Source: Bradyrhizobium sp. AZCC 2176
Lineage (GTDB): Bacteria > Pseudomonadota > Alphaproteobacteria > Rhizobiales > Xanthobacteraceae
Assembly: GCF_036924645.1 (NCBI RefSeq)
Contig: NZ_JAZHRX010000001.1
Location: 5,917,501-5,981,500, forward strand
Direction of reading: 5' to 3'
Length of the DNA: 64,000 bases
Shown: positions 38,201 through 46,406 of the stretch, in pieces
How positions within the stretch are numbered: the stretch's first letter is position 1
Layout: the number at the start of each line of letters is the position of its first letter
Notes under the pieces: model-generated
What the model was told of the DNA's origin: nothing
What the model saw: only the letters and a program-made list of their open reading frames with translations
Databases searched by the model: none
Position numbers and translations under genes: made by a program

Positions 38201-38383
38201 CGACGCGATCACGTCGGGGCTGGCGCCCGGCAGTTGCGTCGTCACCTGCACGGTCGGGAAATCGACCTGCGGCAGCGCCGATACCGGCAGTGCCCAATAG
38301 CCGAGCGCGCCGCCGATCATCAGCGCGATCCCCAATAGCGAGGTCGCGATCGGCCGGCGGATGAACGGTTCGGAGACGCTCAT
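35234..38383 (-). CDS. RND efflux permease, MdtB/MuxB type
   Basis: 1049 residues, opening MSVSEPFIRRPIATSLLGIA. The TM4 aspartate pair is in TGFVVDDAIVMIENIVRHME near residue 400 and the later repeat reads GIVKKNAIMMIDFALEAERHQG. It resembles its neighbour throughout but is clearly distinct, consistent with a B2C heterotrimer. Starts 47 bp after the adaptor stop and ends exactly where the second pump gene begins. Confidence 0.93.
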   Translation of the reverse strand: MSVSEPFIRRPIATSLLGIALMIGGALGYWALPVSALPQVDFPTVQVTTQLPGASPDVIASLITAPLERQLGQIPSLSSMQSTSSFGVSQISLQFDLNRDIDGATQDVQAAINAAAGILPKNLPYPPTYAKVNPADAPVMTLALTSETISLRAMSDIADTILGQRISQISGVGRVAILGGLKPAVRVQADLARLAAYGISMEDLRNAIAGANVSGPKGSLDGAQQAYTIAANDQIAAAEAYKPIIIAYRNGSPVTIGDVAIIVDGLENDRTGGWYQGTPAVIIDIQRQPGANVIEVVRQIRDEIPKVQRAIPAGVKLTIVSDRTVTIRASVRDVQFTLILSVVLVTLVVLLFLRSLRATLIAGVALPLSLITSFGIMYFSGFSLDNLSLMALTIGTGFVVDDAIVMIENIVRHMENGESVMEASLKGASEIGFTVISLTVSLIAVFIPLLFMSGLVGRMFREFALTLTIAVVTSAIVSLTLTPMMCSRLLKHVGEEMTVPGLAAVSRFIDGMVALYHRTLLWVLQRQRATLVVTFATIAATLFMYVIAPKGFLPLQDTASITAVTEAGPDVSFAEMQSRQAMAAAAIQADPDVVGVVSVIGAGSVNPTTNVGRLVMTLRPRGERHDDVAVVVDRLKQRTASIPGMTIYFQPVQDVQISTQSSRSQYQYTLTGTDAAQVSLWSQKLIAEMRRDPLFRDVSSEAQEGGLRAALDINRQRAGQLGVSIQAVNDTLNDAFAQRQISTIYGQANQYRVVLEAMPMYQRDPSILSKLYLPGAASTTAGAPGAQVPLSAVATLTRTTAPLAISHLAQFPAVSLSFNLAPGEALGDAVEAVKKIETRIGMPGSIVGVYAGDAAEFSKSLAGQPWLILAAIVTIYIVLGVLYESYIHPITILSTLPSAGVGAILALMLCGQDLSVIGLIGIILLMGIVKKNAIMMIDFALEAERHQGMSPNEAIVQACLLRFRPIMMTTLAALFGALPLAIESGTGAELRFPLGISIIGGLLLSQLLTLYTTPVIYLALDRLNRKIERAVPDPGPPGPTVAGATEGMQ

Positions 38384-38430
38384 GGTTGCGTCCTCACTTG
38401 CGAATTCATTTCAGGCGTGCGGCGCGTCGA

Positions 38431-39828
38431 TCATGGCTGCGACTTCGCGGCGCCGCCCGACGGCTCGGCTGGTGCCGGACCGGTTTGTCCCTTCTGATCG
38501 CCCTCGCCGCGCTCGCGCTTGCCGCGGTGTTCGCCGTCCTTCGCCGGACCGCCTTTGGAATCTCCCTTGGCGTCTCCTTTGGCATCCGGCGAGCGGCTGC
38601 GCTTGCGCGGCGCCAGATCGGCGGTCGGCGCCCGGTCGTCGGTGCCGATCAGAACCCTGGCGCCGTCAGAGAGATTGGCAAAGCCGGTGGTCACCACGCG
38701 GTCGGAGACCGAAAGGCCACTTGCGACGACGGCGTCGTTTTCGTTTTGCTGCGTCACCACGACCGGTTTGGCGGTAGCGATATTGTCGGGGCCGATCACA
38801 TAGCTGAAGGTACCAATAGGGCCGCGCTGTACGGCGGCGGCCGGCACCACGATCGCCTTCTCCAGCGTCTCGACCTTCAGCCGCACATTGACGAATTGTC
38901 CGGGCCAGAGCTGGAACTTGGCGTTCGGAAATTCGGCCTTCAGCTTTAGCGTGCCCGTGGTCGGATCGACCTGGTTGTCGATGCCCTTGAGCGTACCGGT
39001 ATCGACGACTGTGACGCCGTCATTGCCAAACACGTCCACCGCCAGCACGCCCTTGGCTGCGGCGGCGTTGACCCGCACGATCTGCTGCTGCGGCATGCTG
39101 AACTGCACGGCGATCGGCTGCAACTGGGTGATGATGACGAGGCCGGTGACGTCAGAAGCGCGGATGATGTTGCCCTGGTCGACCTGGCGCAGGCCAACGC
39201 GCCCCGTCAGCGGCGCGATGACCTTGGTGTAGCCGAGCATCGCCCGCGCATTGTCGATCGCAGCCTGGTCCGCCTGCACCAGCGCTTCCTGCTGGGCGAC
39301 CACCGCGCGCTGCGTATCGGCCTGCTGCTTGGAGCCGGCATTCGACGCGGCAAGCTGCTGATAGCGCGCCAGATCGAGCTTCTGGTTGGCAAGCAGCGCT
39401 TCATCCTGGGCTTTCTTGGCCACCGCCTGATCGTACTGGGCCTGGTAGATCACGGGGTCGATCTCGGCCAGCACGTCACCCTGCTTGACGTCCTGGCCCT
39501 CGACGAAATTTACCTTGATCAGCTTGCCGTCGACCTGAGCACGCACGATAACGTTGTTCAACGCGCGGACCGAGCCCACCGCGTCGAGATAGACCGGGAC
39601 ATCCTGCGTGCGCGGTGTCGCCGCCAGCACCGGCACCGGGAGGTCGGGGCGCGCGCCGGGCCCGCCGCGGCCGGTCTGCTTCTGCTGAAAGGCGTTCCAG
39701 CCGAGATAGCCGAGGCCGCCGAGGATCAACAGCGTGATCGTTAGCGATACCATCCGCCGGCCGATGCCGCGCGCGACGCGCTTGCCCGCCGTCTTCGCGT
39801 CGTCCTTTACTTCCGGCTTAAAGAGCAT
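38431..39828 (-). CDS. RND periplasmic adaptor, MdtA/MuxA type
   Basis: 465-residue membrane-fusion protein. An N-terminal anchor helix (MVSLTITLLILGGLGYLGW, about 27-45) is followed by PVPVLAATPRTQDVPVYLDAVG, a lipoyl/hairpin domain (NFVEGQDVKQGDVLAEIDPV), a beta-barrel domain with RVGLRQVDQGNIIRASDVTG, and the membrane-proximal domain. The last 60 residues are an unusual Lys/Gly/Asp/Glu-rich tail (DAKGDAKGDSKGGPAKDGEH), longer than in typical MdtA. Its ATG overlaps the upstream outer-membrane factor by 11 bp. Confidence 0.92.
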   Translation of the reverse strand: MLFKPEVKDDAKTAGKRVARGIGRRMVSLTITLLILGGLGYLGWNAFQQKQTGRGGPGARPDLPVPVLAATPRTQDVPVYLDAVGSVRALNNVIVRAQVDGKLIKVNFVEGQDVKQGDVLAEIDPVIYQAQYDQAVAKKAQDEALLANQKLDLARYQQLAASNAGSKQQADTQRAVVAQQEALVQADQAAIDNARAMLGYTKVIAPLTGRVGLRQVDQGNIIRASDVTGLVIITQLQPIAVQFSMPQQQIVRVNAAAAKGVLAVDVFGNDGVTVVDTGTLKGIDNQVDPTTGTLKLKAEFPNAKFQLWPGQFVNVRLKVETLEKAIVVPAAAVQRGPIGTFSYVIGPDNIATAKPVVVTQQNENDAVVASGLSVSDRVVTTGFANLSDGARVLIGTDDRAPTADLAPRKRSRSPDAKGDAKGDSKGGPAKDGEHRGKRERGEGDQKGQTGPAPAEPSGGAAKSQP

Positions 39829-41278
39829 TGACCGGCCTCTCCATCCTGGGCTCCCAGCCGCCCCCCAGCGCCTGATAGAGACTGACGATCGCGAGTAGCC
39901 GGGCCAATTGGGCCTGCCACAGCAAATCTTCAGCCTGGAATAGCGTCTGCTGCGTATTTAGCACAACTACGATATCGGCGGTCCCTGCCCGCAGCTGCTG
40001 CTCGGACAGCTCGAAGGCCCGCCGTGAGGCCGCCACCACCTCACGCTGCAACCGCAGCCTCTCGGTGGTCTGGCGGATCGACATCAAGGCAGTATCGACA
40101 TCGGCAAAGGCTTGCACCACCGTCTTGCGATAGGTCTGCAGCAACTCGTCCTGCCGCGCCTTGGTGAACTCGAAATTGCCGAGGATCCGGCCGCCGTCGA
40201 AGATCGGCTGGGTCAGGCTGCCGACCATGCTGAAGAACGCGGCGTGAGGCTGAAACAGCGATGTCAGCGCCGAGCTCTGATAGCCGCCCTGCCCGGTCAA
40301 TTGAATGCTCGGAAAGAACTGCGCGCGGGCGTTGCCGACATTGGCGGTCGCGGAGGCAAGCTGGGCTTCCTGGCGGCGGATGTCGGGACGCTGTGTCAGC
40401 AATTCCGACGGCAGGCCGGGCGTGACCCGAGGCGCGGCGATCTGGTTCAGAGATCCCCCGGTCACACGCACCGCTTCCGGGGGCCGCGACACCAGGGTTG
40501 CCAGCGCGTTGATGTTCTGGTCGAGCGTCTGCCGCAGCGGCGGCACCAGGGCGCGCTGGTTGGCGACCACGCTTTCCTGTTGCGCGACGTCGAGGTCGGT
40601 GCCGGTGCCGGCCTTGAAGCGGTCCTTGATGGCGTTGAGGATGCGCTCGGCGCTGGCGATGTTTCGCTGCGCCGTCCTGATCCGGTCCTGCGCGGCGAGC
40701 ACCTGGAAATAGGCATTGGCGACGGTCGTCAGCGTGGTCAGCGCGACGACGTCGCGATCGAAGCGGTTGGCGACCGCGGTCTCTTCCGCTGCTTGCGCGG
40801 CGTCGCGGTTCTTGCCCCAGAAGTCCAGCTCGTAGCTGGCGCTCAGCGAGGCCGAATAGTTGACCACCTCACGGCCGCCAATACTCAAGCCGCTGGCGCT
40901 CGATCCGGAGGTCCGGGAATAGCTCTCCGAGCCGCTGCCGCTGAGAGCAGGCAGAAGTGCCGCGCCCGCGATTCGCGCCTGCGCATCGGCCTGCTTGAAC
41001 CGCGCCGTGGCTGCCGCGATGTCCAGATTGACGGTCTGCGCCTCCTCCATCAGGCCCGTCAGCTCCCGCGAACGGAAGCCGCGCCACCAGTCGAGCGTCG
41101 GCGGTGCGTCCGCGGCCCGCGAAAGCCTCGCCGCCTTGTAACCTTCGGGCACGTCGAGCGCGGGATCGGGAAGATCCTTGGTCAGGATGCAGCCGGAGGA
41201 CGCGGCGACAAGGCCAAATACTGCAAGCGATCGCGCCAGCCGCTGGGCGCCGGGGACCAGAGCAGGCCAGTGATCCAT
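39818..41278 (-). CDS. Outer-membrane efflux lipoprotein of the NodT/OprM family
   Basis: About 486 residues if started at the ATG at 41278; a GTG at 41335 would add 19 residues. The N-terminus has a hydrophobic segment ending at a Cys (LAVFGLVAASSGC), a plausible though imperfect lipobox. NodT family landmarks: LDWWRGFRSRELTGLMEEA, TLTTVANAYFQVLAAQDR and ADIVVVLNTQQTLFQAEDLL. It forms the exit channel for the two RND pumps encoded downstream, giving a complete tripartite set in one operon. No dedicated regulator gene is adjacent. Confidence 0.88.
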   Translation of the reverse strand: MDHWPALVPGAQRLARSLAVFGLVAASSGCILTKDLPDPALDVPEGYKAARLSRAADAPPTLDWWRGFRSRELTGLMEEAQTVNLDIAAATARFKQADAQARIAGAALLPALSGSGSESYSRTSGSSASGLSIGGREVVNYSASLSASYELDFWGKNRDAAQAAEETAVANRFDRDVVALTTLTTVANAYFQVLAAQDRIRTAQRNIASAERILNAIKDRFKAGTGTDLDVAQQESVVANQRALVPPLRQTLDQNINALATLVSRPPEAVRVTGGSLNQIAAPRVTPGLPSELLTQRPDIRRQEAQLASATANVGNARAQFFPSIQLTGQGGYQSSALTSLFQPHAAFFSMVGSLTQPIFDGGRILGNFEFTKARQDELLQTYRKTVVQAFADVDTALMSIRQTTERLRLQREVVAASRRAFELSEQQLRAGTADIVVVLNTQQTLFQAEDLLWQAQLARLLAIVSLYQALGGGWEPRMERPVNAL

Positions 41279-41707
41279 CGCAGCAGTTGCAGTTCGCTGG
41301 GTCACACCCGTTCTCCACCGGGCAAATCCCGGCACGGCGCATAACGAGCGCTACTCCTGATGGCCTGCATTACGTTCACGGGGTGATGCTTCCGTTGGAA
41401 CCGACCGCCATACTAGCCTTGCGGTTCGGGCGCGGACAGCCCCGCGCAGCCCACCGCCGATCGTCCGCACGGGTGCGCAAAACAGGCAGTAAAGGGCTCG
41501 TTTCCCCTTGTTTTATAGGGTTTGTCGTGATGTCGGGACGCGGCAGGACCATCGAAATCTTACGAAGATTTCATGGGCTTTTCCTGGGATTTTTCCCCTG
41601 TTCTCACGCCCGCATCGGCCTGTCGTACAGCGAATCCCCGCCTGTGGCCGATTTGAAACTCCGGGAACAGCCCCCCGTATCTCGCAGCGTGCCATGGAGG
41701 GCCAAAA
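41279..41707. promoter_or_regulatory. Divergent intergenic region (efflux operon / FAD-oxidoreductase operon) with a dyad
   Basis: 429 bp between divergent operons. It contains a perfect 8-bp inverted repeat, GAAATCTT (41554-41561) and AAGATTTC (41565-41572), with a 3-bp spacer, 136 bp before the FAD gene. A strong ribosome site (TGGAGGG) lies just before the ATG at 41708. No promoter with convincing -35 and -10 was found and no extracytoplasmic-sigma consensus was recognised. Confidence 0.45.
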
Positions 41708-43021
41708 ATGCGAGTCGCGGTGGTCGGGACCGGAATCAGCGGCAATGCCGCGGCCTGGACGTTGTCGAAACATTATCCGGTCACCGTCTACGACCGCGAA
41801 CTCAGGCCCGGCGGCCACAGCCACACCGTCAGCATCGACTATGACGGCGCGCAGCTTGCGGTCGACATCGGCTTCATCGTCTACAACGAACTGAACTATC
41901 CGGACCTGACGGCGCTGTTCGCCCATCTCGGCGTCGAGACCGTCGAAAGCTGCATGAGCTTTGCGGTGACGGCGGACACCGGCCGCTTCGAGTGGAAAGG
42001 CGGCGGCAACAACTGGTTCGAGACCGCGTGCGGGTTGTTCGCGCAGCCGCGCAACATGCTGTCGCCCTCCTATCTCTGGATGCTTCGCGACATCGTCACC
42101 TTCAACCAGCAGAGCATCGAGGATTACGCCGCCGGAAAATTGGCCGGGCTGACGCTTCGCGAATATTTCCGCACCCGCCACTTTGCGCCGCGGCTGTTGA
42201 CCGATTATCTGGCGCCGATGGGCGCAGCGATCTGGTCGGCGCCATCGAGCGAGATGCTGGATTTTCCGGCCGAAAATTTCGTCGCCTTCTTCGCCAACCA
42301 TCGCCTGCTGCAATATGACCGCCCGGTCTGGCGCACCGTAAAGGGCGGCAGCCATCGTTATGTCGAAAAACTGACCGCTTCATTCCGCGACCGGATCAAG
42401 TTCGGCTGCGCCGTCATCGGAATCGAGCGTACCTCGTATGGCGTCATCGTCCACGACAGCCACGGCAAGACCAACACCTACGATCATGTCGTGATCGCTT
42501 CCCACAGCGACCAGGCACTGGCGATGCTGTCGGATGCCGATGACCGCGAGCGCGCCATCCTGGGCGCGATCGGCTATTCGCCGAACACGATCTATCTGCA
42601 TCGCGATACCAGCCTGATGCCGAAGCGCCGGCGCGCCTGGGCGTCCTGGAATTTCCTGCGCTGGCCGCGCCTGGGAAGCGTCGATAACGACGTCTCGGTG
42701 ACCTACTGGATGAACGAGCTGCAGGGCATCGATCCCGACAAGCCGTTATTCGTCAGCCTCAACCCGCCCGTCGCACCGGATCCCTCACTGACGTTCGGCA
42801 AGTACCTGTGCGAGCACCCGCAATATAACGCCACGGCCTTTGCCGCCCAGAGGCGCCTGCCCGAAATTCAGGGCCGGCGACATACCTGGTTCTGCGGCGC
42901 ATGGACCGGATACGGATTCCACGAGGACGGATTGCGATCAGGCCTTGCGGTCGCCGAAGCGCTCGGCGCGGTGGCGCCATGGCGCCAGGCATCGCCCGAG
43001 CTGGCGGAAGCTGCGGAGTAG
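41708..43021 (+). CDS. FAD-dependent oxidoreductase (amine-oxidase/phytoene-desaturase-like)
   Basis: 437 residues. The N-terminal dinucleotide motif is VAVVGTGISGNAAAWTLSKH, followed by VYDRELRPGGHSHTVSIDYDG; the C-terminal FAD contact is WFCGAWTGYGFHEDGLRSGL. This is the predicted NAD(P)/FAD-binding protein that in many bacteria precedes a DUF1365 gene and a cyclopropane-fatty-acid-synthase-like gene, as here. The set is associated with membrane-lipid modification and in some species with the singlet-oxygen response. The actual reaction is unknown. Confidence 0.88.
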   Translation: MRVAVVGTGISGNAAAWTLSKHYPVTVYDRELRPGGHSHTVSIDYDGAQLAVDIGFIVYNELNYPDLTALFAHLGVETVESCMSFAVTADTGRFEWKGGGNNWFETACGLFAQPRNMLSPSYLWMLRDIVTFNQQSIEDYAAGKLAGLTLREYFRTRHFAPRLLTDYLAPMGAAIWSAPSSEMLDFPAENFVAFFANHRLLQYDRPVWRTVKGGSHRYVEKLTASFRDRIKFGCAVIGIERTSYGVIVHDSHGKTNTYDHVVIASHSDQALAMLSDADDRERAILGAIGYSPNTIYLHRDTSLMPKRRRAWASWNFLRWPRLGSVDNDVSVTYWMNELQGIDPDKPLFVSLNPPVAPDPSLTFGKYLCEHPQYNATAFAAQRRLPEIQGRRHTWFCGAWTGYGFHEDGLRSGLAVAEALGAVAPWRQASPELAEAAE

Positions 43022-43023
43022 CC

Positions 43024-43881
43024 ATGCGCATAACCCCGGCAGGATCAAAACGACCTTCCGCCGACGCGGCGGCACTTTACGTCGGCTGCGTCATGCATGC
43101 GCGGCTGAAGCCGATCGATCATCGTTTCAGCTATCGCGTGATGAGCCTCTTGATCGATCTGGACCGGCTCGCGGACGCAGACCGGCTATCGCCGCTGTTC
43201 GGCGTCAACCGCGCAGCGCTCTACGCTTTCCATGAGGCCGATCATGGCAGACGGGATGGATCATCCTTGCGTGCCTACGCGCAAAATTGCGCGGCCGAGC
43301 GTGGTATCGACCTCACGGGCGGACGGGTGCTGCTGCTCTGCTATCCCCGCCTGCTCGGCTACACCTTCAATCCGCTTTCGGTCTATTTCTGCTATCGCGC
43401 TGATGGTGAGCTGGCGCTGCTGATTTACGAAGTGCGCAACACCTTTGGCGACATCCATCCTTACGTCCTGCCGGTAACGTCAAACGAAATCAGCGACGCC
43501 GGCGTGCGCCAGCAGCAGGACAAGCTGTTCTACGTCTCGCCCTTCATCGAGATGGCGATGCGCTATCATTTTCGCGTGCTGCTGCCCGGCGAGCGCGTCC
43601 AGTTGCGAATTCTGGAAACCGGCCACGAAGGCCCCGTCCTCGCTGCAACTTTCAATGGCAGTTGTCGCATGCTCGACACCAAGGAGTTGCTGCGCGCGTT
43701 TTTCGCCCTCCCACTGGTCACCGTAAAGATCATGGCGGCGATCCACTGGGAGGCGCTGCGGCTCTGGCTGAAAGGCGCGCGGCCGGTGTCGCGGAAGGAT
43801 GCAGCCCACAATACCGGCTTGGCGAGCGGGAAAAGCAACGATTATACTTCGCGGCCGTTGCCCACCCGTGCCAGGGATTGA
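43024..43881 (+). CDS. DUF1365 family protein
   Basis: 285 residues from the ATG at 43024, two bases after the previous stop; the longer in-frame extension lies inside the FAD gene. Family landmarks: YVGCVMHARLKPIDHRFSYR, VLLLCYPRLLGYTFNPLSVY, and YEVRNTFGDIHPYVLP. DUF1365 has no assigned activity; it is nearly always found between an amine-oxidase-like gene and a CFA-synthase-like gene, so a joint role in fatty-acyl modification is likely. Confidence 0.88.
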   Translation: MRITPAGSKRPSADAAALYVGCVMHARLKPIDHRFSYRVMSLLIDLDRLADADRLSPLFGVNRAALYAFHEADHGRRDGSSLRAYAQNCAAERGIDLTGGRVLLLCYPRLLGYTFNPLSVYFCYRADGELALLIYEVRNTFGDIHPYVLPVTSNEISDAGVRQQQDKLFYVSPFIEMAMRYHFRVLLPGERVQLRILETGHEGPVLAATFNGSCRMLDTKELLRAFFALPLVTVKIMAAIHWEALRLWLKGARPVSRKDAAHNTGLASGKSNDYTSRPLPTRARD

Positions 43882-43936
43882 AGCAGGATCAATCGACCAT
43901 GCGAGGCCGGGTAAACCGCCATTCGATGGATCGCCC

Positions 43937-45166
43937 ATGTCCGAGTTGATTTCGGTCACATCGGAAACCGTAGACGCGACGTTTCCGGAATTGCCCCGCC
44001 TGGTCCGGCTGGCGCTGGGCTTTGGTTCAAAGCTGCAGCACGGCACGCTCGACGTAACATTGGCCGACGGCCGCCTGGTCCGGTTGGGCGGCAACGGGCC
44101 GGGCCCGGCCGCAGCGATGAAGATCTACGACTACGGCTTCGCCTCACGACTGCTGCGCGGCGGCGACATCGGCATTGCGGAGGCTTATTTGCGCGGCGAA
44201 TGGGACACGCCCGACCTCACGCAGTTCCTCTATCTGTTCTGCGTCAACCAGGACTGGATGCAGACCATGCTGATCGGCAACCCGCTGACACGCACCTTCC
44301 AGGCCGTTCGGCACTGGCTCAACCGCAATACCAAGCGGCAGGCCCGCCGCAACATCTATGCGCATTACGACATCGGCAATGCGTTCTATTCGGCCTGGCT
44401 CGATCCCAGCATGACTTATTCGTCGGCGCTGTTCGAGGACGACACGCCGGACCTGACCGCAGCCCAGCACAACAAATACCGACGGCTGGCCGAGGCCATC
44501 GATCTGCGGCCGGGCCAGAAGCTTTTGGAGATCGGCTGCGGATGGGGCGGCTTTGCCGAATACGCCGCCAAGACGTTCGGCGCCAAGGTCGTCGGGCTCA
44601 CCATCAGCAAGGAGCAGCGCGATTTCGCGCAGGCGCGCATTCACAGCGCCGGGCTCAGCGACAAGGTCGAGATCAGGCTGCAGGATTATCGCGACGAGCG
44701 CGACCGCTATGACCGGATCGCCTCAATCGAGATGATCGAGGCGGTCGGCGAGCAATTCTGGCCGAAATATTTTTCACAGTTGCGCGACCGCCTGCTGCCT
44801 GGCGGGCTCGCCGGCATCCAGGCCATCACCATCCAGGACAGCCTGTTCAAGACCTATCGCCGCGAAGTGGACTTCATCCAGCGCTACGTCTTTCCCGGCG
44901 GCATGCTGCCCTCGCCGCAGATCCTTAAAACGCTCGGCGAGCGCTTCGGCGTTCCCGTCATCCGCGAGCGCATTTTCGGGCAAGATTATGCCAGGACGCT
45001 TGCGATCTGGCGAAGCAATTTCCGCGCGGCCTGGCCCAACCTGACGCCGTCCGGCTTCGACGACCGCTTCCGGCGGCTGTGGGAATACTACCTCGCCTAT
45101 TGCGAGGCCGGGTTCCTGTCCGGAAATATCGACGTCCGTCAGGTGGTGTTTGCGAAATCGGGCTGA
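43937..45166 (+). CDS. Cyclopropane-fatty-acyl-phospholipid synthase-like methyltransferase
   Basis: 409 residues from the ATG at 43937 (MSELISVTSETVDATFPELP). The SAM-binding motif is LLEIGCGWGGFAEYAAKTFG near residue 200; YDIGNAFYSAWLDPSMTYSS and IEMIEAVGEQFWP are CFA-synthase blocks. Methylates unsaturated acyl chains on phospholipids, giving cyclopropane or methyl-branched products. With the FAD and DUF1365 genes upstream it could instead make methylated intermediates of a more complex lipid. Third gene of the operon, 55 bp after DUF1365. Confidence 0.9.
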   Translation: MSELISVTSETVDATFPELPRLVRLALGFGSKLQHGTLDVTLADGRLVRLGGNGPGPAAAMKIYDYGFASRLLRGGDIGIAEAYLRGEWDTPDLTQFLYLFCVNQDWMQTMLIGNPLTRTFQAVRHWLNRNTKRQARRNIYAHYDIGNAFYSAWLDPSMTYSSALFEDDTPDLTAAQHNKYRRLAEAIDLRPGQKLLEIGCGWGGFAEYAAKTFGAKVVGLTISKEQRDFAQARIHSAGLSDKVEIRLQDYRDERDRYDRIASIEMIEAVGEQFWPKYFSQLRDRLLPGGLAGIQAITIQDSLFKTYRREVDFIQRYVFPGGMLPSPQILKTLGERFGVPVIRERIFGQDYARTLAIWRSNFRAAWPNLTPSGFDDRFRRLWEYYLAYCEAGFLSGNIDVRQVVFAKSG

Positions 45167-45255
45167 CCGCCTGCCCGAACGCTGGCTTGTGCGGCTAGCG
45201 GCGGTCCTTTAGGGTCGCCCAACGATTAGGCAAGCAAACCGGCAATTTCAAAGAC

Positions 45256-46296
45256 ATGGCCTTCAACAAAGACGTCATCGAAGCGATCGGCAACACGCCC
45301 CTCATCAAGCTGAAGCAGGCATCCGAGCTGACCGGCTGCACCATTCTCGGCAAGGCCGAGTTCATGAATCCGGGCCAGTCGGTCAAGGATCGCGCGGGCA
45401 AGTGGATGATCCTCGAAGCCGAGAAGCGCGGCGATCTCAAGCCGGGCGGGCTCGTGGTGGAATCGACCGCCGGCAATACCGGCATCGGTCTCGCCGTCGT
45501 CGCCAGCGCGCGCGGTTACCGGACCTTGATCCTGATTCCGGAGACCCAGAGCCGGGAAAAGAAGGACACGCTGCGGCTTTGTGGCGCCGAGTTGATCGAA
45601 GTGCCTGCGTTGCCCTATTCGAACCCGAACAATTACCAGCACGTCGGCAAACGGTTGGCCGAACAGCTTCGCAAGACCGAGCCGAACGGTGTCTTGTTCG
45701 CCGATCAGTGGAACAATCTCGACAACGCCAAGGCGCATTACGAATCGACCGGTCCGGAAATCTGGGACCAGACCGGCGGCAAAATCGATGGCTTCATCTG
45801 CTCGGTCGGCACCGGCGGCACGCTGGCCGGCGCCAGCCGCTATCTGAAGGAGAAGCACCCGGGCATCGTCAATGCCTGCGCCGATCCGCACGGCTTTGCG
45901 ATGTACGAGCTGTTCAAGCACGGCACCGCCAAATCGACGCCAGGCGACTCGATCACCGAAGGCATCGGCCTCGGCCGCGTCACGCCCGTGGTCGAGACTG
46001 CGAAGGTCGACGACGCTTTCCTGATTTCGGATGAGGAAGCCGTAACTGTCATCTACGAGCTGCTCGAGCACGAAGGCCTGTGCCTCGGCGGCTCGACCGG
46101 CATCAATATCGCCGGTGCGATCCGGCTCGCGAAGCAACTCGGACCCGGCAAGACCATCGTCACCATCCTCGCCGATTCCGGCAACCGCTATCAGTCAAAA
46201 CTGTTCAATCCGGAATTCATGCGCTCGAAGAACCTGCCGGTTCCGGCATGGCTGGAAAGGCGCACTGAGATCGACGTGCCCTTCGTCAAGGTGTGA
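45256..46296 (+). CDS. cysK: Cysteine synthase A
   Basis: 346-residue PLP enzyme making cysteine from O-acetylserine and sulfide. The PLP lysine lies in MNPGQSVKDRAGKWMILEAE, the substrate loop in VESTAGNTGIGLAVVA, and the phosphate-binding loop in CSVGTGGTLAGASRYL. It has the longer C-terminus ending FNPEFMRSKNLPVPAWLE seen in many alphaproteobacterial CysK forms. Single gene with a palindromic repeat immediately downstream. Confidence 0.94.
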   Translation: MAFNKDVIEAIGNTPLIKLKQASELTGCTILGKAEFMNPGQSVKDRAGKWMILEAEKRGDLKPGGLVVESTAGNTGIGLAVVASARGYRTLILIPETQSREKKDTLRLCGAELIEVPALPYSNPNNYQHVGKRLAEQLRKTEPNGVLFADQWNNLDNAKAHYESTGPEIWDQTGGKIDGFICSVGTGGTLAGASRYLKEKHPGIVNACADPHGFAMYELFKHGTAKSTPGDSITEGIGLGRVTPVVETAKVDDAFLISDEEAVTVIYELLEHEGLCLGGSTGINIAGAIRLAKQLGPGKTIVTILADSGNRYQSKLFNPEFMRSKNLPVPAWLERRTEIDVPFVKV

Positions 46297-46308
46297 GGCG
46301 GGAGAGTT

Positions 46309-46397
46309 GTAGGGTGGGCAAAGGCGCCCTTGCGCCGTGCCCACCATCTCTCAACGACGACACTTCTGGTGGGCACGCTGCGCTTTGCCCACCCTAC
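46309..46397. repeat. Palindromic intergenic repeat, family C
   Basis: Nested inverted repeats between the converging cysK and aapP. Outer arms: GTAGGGTGGGCAAAGGCG (from 46309) and CGCTTTGCCCACCCTAC (ending 46397). Inner arms: GTGCCCACCA and TGGTGGGCAC. The sequence is a well-known dispersed element in bradyrhizobial intergenic regions, from memory. Placed where it could terminate transcription from both sides. Confidence 0.87.
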
Positions 46398-46406
46398 AGA
46401 CAGACG

